A stretch of DNA of 64,000 nt from CAYPTB01 sp964413535. GTDB lineage: Bacteria; Planctomycetota; UBA1135; GCA-002686595. The stretch covers positions 124,001 to 188,000 of the forward strand of contig CAYPTB010000010.1 in the NCBI GenBank assembly GCA_964413535.1. Direction: 5' to 3'. Numbering within the stretch: position 1 is the first letter of the stretch; the number at the start of each line of letters is the position of its first letter. This document shows positions 63,160 to 64,000 of the stretch, piece by piece. A model generated the notes under the pieces. It searched no databases, had not been told where the DNA came from, and worked only from the letters and a program-made list of their open reading frames with translations. Position numbers and translations under genes: made by a program.

Positions 63160-64000
63160 ATGCGGGAGGGGCTCGAGCGGGGCAGAGCGACGGATCGGCG
63201 CCTGGGAGGACTCCTGGCGCCCATCGCTGCGGGTGCGGCGGCGGCCGCCTGGGTCGGCACGCTCGAGGCCCTCCTGCGTCTCGCGACGACTTCGTCCTCG
63301 CCCGGGCTCGATCTCGGCGTGCTGGGCTGGGCGGCTCGCGGCTACGCGCTGGCCGGCGGCGCGGTCGGCCTCGTGCTCGGCTTGCTCTCGCGCGCTGCAG
63401 GGCGATTCGGTCTCGGGCCAGTCTTCGTCCCGCGGTCCGCCCTCTCGCCGAACGGAGCTCGCGCCGACTTGCAGGCGTGGTTCGTCGCCGAGCTCGCCGG
63501 CTGGATAGCGCTCGTCGTCGCCATGCGCTTCACGTCGAAGATCGGCGTCTCCTCCCTCGCGAGCGCAGGTCTCGAGCTCGGGCTCGCGCTCTTCGGCGGC
63601 TTCCTCGCAGCGCGGCTCGTCGCTCCGCGCGTGTGCCACGGCCGCGGTCCCGGAGCGCTCTCCCTCGCGCTCGCGCTCCTCCTCTTGGAAGTCGCCGCGG
63701 CGCTCGCGCCGGCCGTGCTGGGCCCGCTCGTGTTCTCCACCGACGATTGGCCGCGCTCCTCCGCACGGCTCGCGGGTTTCGAGGACGCGAACGATGCGGT
63801 GCGCGAGCCCCGGGGTCCGCCGACCTCCGAGCGTCCCGACGTGGTGGTCGTCACACTCGACACGACGCGCGCCGATCATCTCTCGACGTATGGCTACGAG
63901 CGCGAGACCAGTCCCCAGCTCACGCGTCTGGCTCTGGACGGTCTGCGTTTCGAGCGCGCGGTGTCCGCCTCGTCGTGGACCCTGCCCACGCACGCTTCGA
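63160..64000 (+). CDS. Membrane-anchored sulfatase-like protein, 5' part (cut by window)
   Basis: 280 residues visible from ATG 63160, open at the right edge. Hydrophobic helices fill about residues 15-190 (LLAPIAAGAAAAAWVGTLEAL and four more). Then comes a catalytic start with VVVVTLDTTRADHLSTYGY (Asp234) and SASSWTLPTHAS, with Thr274 at the nucleophile position. It has the same architecture as the gene at 44880. The opposite-strand reading frame over this region is an artefact of its GC-rich third positions. It is divergent from the large secreted protein; the 262-base gap shows no other gene. Confidence 0.85.
   Translation, partial: MREGLERGRATDRRLGGLLAPIAAGAAAAAWVGTLEALLRLATTSSSPGLDLGVLGWAARGYALAGGAVGLVLGLLSRAAGRFGLGPVFVPRSALSPNGARADLQAWFVAELAGWIALVVAMRFTSKIGVSSLASAGLELGLALFGGFLAARLVAPRVCHGRGPGALSLALALLLLEVAAALAPAVLGPLVFSTDDWPRSSARLAGFEDANDAVREPRGPPTSERPDVVVVTLDTTRADHLSTYGYERETSPQLTRLALDGLRFERAVSASSWTLPTHAS

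Noticed and set aside
62998..63993. Long open frame on the minus strand (331 codons) over the right edge
   Set aside because: It is rich in Arg/Glu/Gly with no family signal and lies opposite the real sulfatase-like gene from ATG 63160, whose motifs and membrane helices are clear.

Overview
The window is very GC-rich and densely coding, with most genes in short same-strand blocks joined by 1-14 base overlaps (GTGA, ATGA, TTGA, TGATG). Gene content suggests a free-living Gram-negative-type bacterium with many lipoproteins. The likely group is Planctomycetota: there are several sulfatase-like alkaline-phosphatase-superfamily proteins, an actinobacterial-type lysine 6-transaminase, a PrkA/YeaH/SpoVR block, membrane-fused spermidine-synthase-like and YfhO-like proteins, and large secreted proteins of unknown role. 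No rRNA or tRNA is present to settle the taxonomy, so this is inference. I found no phage, insertion sequence or CRISPR array.

Layout. 1-1.7 kb: 3' end of smc, then a convergent M28-type lipoprotein peptidase. 1.9-6.6 kb: intact prkA-yeaH-spoVR stress operon. 6.6-11 kb: two tandem sulfatase-like lipoproteins and an NHL-type propeller lipoprotein. 11.2-15.7 kb: surface-glycan block with a GT2, a GT2-GT4 fusion and a GT2. 15.9-22.1 kb (minus): spermidine-synthase-like membrane protein, WalJ-like metallo-hydrolase and YfhO-like membrane protein. 22.2-24.2 kb: M28 peptidase with a PDZ domain. 24.2-26.9 kb (minus): zinc alcohol dehydrogenase, FemAB-like transferase and methyltransferase. 27.1-29.7 kb: dolichol-phosphate-mannose-synthase-like GT2, DUF2304 protein and GT-C-like membrane protein. 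29.7-34.6 kb (minus): lon, hsp20, a TolB-like lipoprotein, yidD and rnpA. 34.8-37.6 kb: a catalytically dead aldehyde-dehydrogenase-like protein and lysine 6-transaminase. 37.6-43.3 kb (minus): rlmN, a DHH phosphoesterase, clpX, clpP and tig. 43.5-44.7 kb: GNAT acetyltransferase and sirtuin. 44.9-52.5 kb (minus): membrane sulfatase-like protein, DUF4331 protein, Nudix, ettA, a frameshifted nucleotidyltransferase with a small partner gene, and a glyoxalase-II-like hydrolase. 52.6-55.8 kb: ALDH7-type dehydrogenase and a third sulfatase-like lipoprotein. 55.8-62.9 kb (minus): malQ, M1 aminopeptidase, rhodanese, a trypsin-like remnant and an 888-residue secreted protein. 63.2 kb to the right edge: a second membrane-anchored sulfatase-like gene, cut by the window.

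Themes. Proteostasis: trigger factor, ClpXP, Lon, Hsp20 and peptidases. Lysine to 2-aminoadipate: lat near 36 kb and an ALDH7 near 52 kb give the two steps. Cell surface and glycans: GT2, GT4, GT-C, YfhO-like and FemAB-like genes, plus five sulfatase-like proteins that all have Thr where true sulfatases carry the formylglycine Cys/Ser. The parts most worth a second look are the dead ALDH beside lat, the Thr-type sulfatase-like family, the purine-rich tract and 20-bp-arm palindrome around the clpX 3' end, the frameshifted nucleotidyltransferase, and the large secreted protein with a Gly-rich linker. No clearly new multi-gene system (defence, secretion or biosynthetic) could be demonstrated from sequence reading alone.
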